Assembly: GCA_023395555.1 (NCBI GenBank)
Contig: JAEWYQ010000005.1
Coordinates: 1-53,473, forward strand
DNA: 53,473 nt
Reading direction: 5' to 3'
Source: Bacillota bacterium
GTDB lineage: Bacteria > Bacillota > Clostridia > Lachnospirales > Lachnospiraceae
A program made the position numbers and the translations under genes. The stretch's first letter is position 1; the number at the start of each line of letters is the position of its first letter. The notes under the pieces are model-generated. The model worked only from the letters and a program-made list of their open reading frames with translations. It was not told the DNA's origin and ran no database searches. Of the stretch, positions 51,952 to 53,473 are shown piece by piece.

Positions 51952-52812
51952 ATGGAGATAGCAGTTTTAAGCGATATACATAGCAATTATTTGGCATTGG
52001 AAAAATGTATAGATTTTGCCCTGGGCCAAGGGGTGGAAAACTTTTTATTCCTGGGAGATTATGTGAGTGACTGCCCGTTTCCGCAGCGGTCCATGAAGCT
52101 GCTGTATGAGTTGGATGAAAGGTATAACTGCTGGTTTATCAAAGGGAACAGGGAAGAATACATGATAGACTACAAATCCGACGGGGAGCAGGGATGGATC
52201 ACGGGTTCAAGCTCCGGATGCTTGCTGTATTCCTATCATAATTTAACCTATAAGGATTTCGAGTTTTTTAATAGTATTCCAAATAGCTGCAGAATTGACA
52301 TCCCAGGATTTCCATTCCTTTGCTGCTGCCATGGCTCCATGAATTCAACACGGGAACAGTTACATAAAGACAGCGAAAGTGCCAGAAAAGCATTAGAGTG
52401 TCTGGAAACTAACGTTTTGCTGTGCGGCCATACCCATGAACAGGGAACCTTCGAGTATTTAGGAAAAAAGATAATCAATCCCGGTTCTGTCGGAGTTCCT
52501 TTGAAGTATGATGGAAAAACACAATTTGCCATCCTCCATGGAACAGAGAGTGAGTGGAGCGAAGAATATTTCCAGCTGGATTACGAAAGGCAGGACCTGT
52601 TAGATGCATATGAGACCAGCGGTCTCAGTAAAATCGCGCCAATGTGGGTTGTATTGGTGAAAGAAGTTATAAAAACAGGAAAAGATGTAACTGCGGATGT
52701 TCTGTCAAGAGCTATGGAGCTGTGTAAGAAGGAAACCGGAGAAGCTGTCTGGCCGTTCATCCCCGAGAAGTATTGGGAAAGTGCGGTTAGGGAACAGGGG
52801 ATAGATTTTTAA
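51952..52812 (+). CDS. Calcineurin-like metallophosphoesterase
   Basis: A 286-residue cytoplasmic phosphoesterase. Metal-site motifs: D-x-H in LSDIHSN, GD in FLGDYVSD, GN-x-E in IKGNREEYM, CCHGSMNS, GHTHEQG and a following NPGSVGVP loop, typical of the YfcE/DUF853-like (ApaH-like) group of di-metal phosphodiesterases. The start is ATG 51952 after CAGGAGAG; the longer frame from 51850 has no ribosome site. The C-terminal 60 residues form an added helical domain (WVVLVKEVIKTGKDVTADVL). Substrate unknown. Confidence 0.87.
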   Translation: MEIAVLSDIHSNYLALEKCIDFALGQGVENFLFLGDYVSDCPFPQRSMKLLYELDERYNCWFIKGNREEYMIDYKSDGEQGWITGSSSGCLLYSYHNLTYKDFEFFNSIPNSCRIDIPGFPFLCCCHGSMNSTREQLHKDSESARKALECLETNVLLCGHTHEQGTFEYLGKKIINPGSVGVPLKYDGKTQFAILHGTESEWSEEYFQLDYERQDLLDAYETSGLSKIAPMWVVLVKEVIKTGKDVTADVLSRAMELCKKETGEAVWPFIPEKYWESAVREQGIDF

Positions 52813-52860
52813 ATTCATGTGATATGTTTCTAAGTGAGATAGAATGGGAGGAGTGTGCGG

Positions 52861-53223
52861 ATGAGAAAAATAAAATTAGTTAGTATAATCGGAGTATTAA
52901 TTGCGGGAGCCCTTTTCTATTACATATGGAGTGCAAGTGCCATGCTGGCTGAGATGCATAGAGATGTAAAGGAAACAGGAATGGTTGCCAGCAGCATTGG
53001 ATTCGGATTTGATGAAAAAGAGGAAATAACCATCCATGTAAAATCGTCCATTTACGAAGGAGATGCGCTGATTACATTGCAGAACGAAAACAATGAGGTC
53101 CTTTATACATTTGATGCAGACTGTTCACAGAAAGAGACTTTTTCTATAGAAGCAGGGAATTATAAGCTTCGTGTCGACAGCGATCAAGTCAGAGGAAAAT
53201 TTGATATTGTTGTTCGAAGGTGA
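52861..53223 (+). CDS. Small secreted or membrane-anchored protein
   Basis: A 120-residue protein with an N-terminal hydrophobic helix (LVSIIGVLIAGALFYYIW) and a beta-rich outside domain (EEITIHVKSSIYEGDALITL). There is no lipobox Cys, so it is probably an anchored protein. ATG 52861 is 7 bases after GGGAGGAG; GTG 52855 in frame is too close. The family is not recognised. Confidence 0.65.
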   Translation: MRKIKLVSIIGVLIAGALFYYIWSASAMLAEMHRDVKETGMVASSIGFGFDEKEEITIHVKSSIYEGDALITLQNENNEVLYTFDADCSQKETFSIEAGNYKLRVDSDQVRGKFDIVVRR

Positions 53224-53294
53224 TAATGATATAAGCAGCCTCAAGAACATCTATTTTAAATACACAAAAAATCCCTTGGAAATCAAGGGCACTG

Positions 53295-53330
53295 AAAAAG
53301 TCCATCTACTTTCCAGTAGATGGACTTTTT
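53295..53330 (+). terminator. Perfect 16-bp hairpin, bidirectional terminator, near the start of an insertion element
   Basis: AAAAAGTCCATCTACT (53295-53310) and AGTAGATGGACTTTTT (53315-53330) form a perfect 16-bp stem with the loop TTCC. The T run on both strands fits a terminator that also blocks read-through into a transposase gene. A smaller hairpin, CCCTTG/CAAGGG (53273-53289), precedes it. TACAAT (53344-53349) may be the transposase -10 box. Confidence 0.7.
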
Positions 53331-53383
53331 CGTGTATTTATGGTACAATTATGCATATAAACGAGGCAAGGGAGAGGCAAAAA

Positions 53384-53473
53384 ATGCTGAAAAACAACGA
53401 TCAAATGAAATTGTCATTATCCCGGTATCAAGGGCTTTATGACCAAATCATTCCCCAAGATAATTTACTACGC
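53384..53473 (+). CDS. IS1182-type transposase, N-terminal 30 codons, cut by the window end
   Basis: ATG 53384 follows GGGAGAGG at 6 bases. The 30 visible residues (MLKNNDQMKLSLSRYQGL and YDQIIPQDNLLR) match the conserved start of IS1182-family DDE transposases, in which a Tyr/Leu-rich segment followed by P-x-D-x-LLR is typical. The gene runs beyond the window. The perfect hairpin upstream may be part of the left end of the element. No terminal inverted repeat can be confirmed, as the right end is missing. Confidence 0.7.
   Translation, partial: MLKNNDQMKLSLSRYQGLYDQIIPQDNLLR

Overview
The window looks like chromosome of a low-to-medium-GC Gram-positive anaerobe, most likely a Lachnospiraceae-type clostridium. 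This is inferred from strong GGAGG ribosome sites, frequent TTG/GTG starts, AT-rich codon use, lipoprotein and LPxTG-like signals, and the mix of phosphorolytic and hydrolytic sugar enzymes. No tRNA, rRNA or CRISPR array was seen. Nearly all genes are on the + strand; the one clear exception is an AraC-type regulator.

Bases 1-4,900 hold the end of a GH65 disaccharide phosphorylase, a very large MerR-type regulator fused to a peptidase-like region behind a typical MerR promoter, a 42-residue Cys-containing peptide gene, and decayed sequence. Bases 4,900-25,300 form a Wzx/Wzy-type surface-polysaccharide locus. It has a UDP-GlcNAc 2-epimerase and a two-component system whose sensor is split by a -1 frameshift at a U UUU UUA heptamer. 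A long operon follows: priming phosphotransferase, pyruvyl transferase, flippase, four glycosyltransferases, two related Wzz-like proteins without a kinase, Wzy polymerase, one intact and one broken DUF1919 gene, and a phosphoesterase. A nucleotidyltransferase-like protein of unknown role comes last.

Bases 25,400-27,400 carry three GNAT acetyltransferase genes, one without its N-terminus. Bases 27,400-33,600 hold a compact four-gene unit: a LexA/CI-like repressor with an intact self-cleavage site, a TerB-domain protein, a BrxD-like P-loop ATPase and an Lhr-like helicase. The last three match the architecture of the Shango anti-phage system; the repressor in front suggests that DNA damage controls it.

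Bases 33,900-49,200 are a glycan-use locus. It has a GH13 neopullulanase-type enzyme interrupted by one in-frame TAA, an amidohydrolase, the divergent AraC regulator, an unclassified TIM-barrel hydrolase, a GH127/146-type enzyme, a UroD-like protein and a complete Opp/Dpp-type ABC importer. Bases 49,200-53,473 contain a protein with both a lipobox and an LPxTG-like C-terminus, a NUDIX pseudogene, an alpha/beta hydrolase, a phosphoesterase, a small secreted or anchored protein, and the first 30 codons of an IS1182-type transposase cut by the window end.

The best candidates for unusual biology are the repressor-linked Shango-like cassette, the frameshifted sensor kinase, the interrupted GH13 gene, and the MerR-peptidase-like fusion next to a small Cys-rich peptide.
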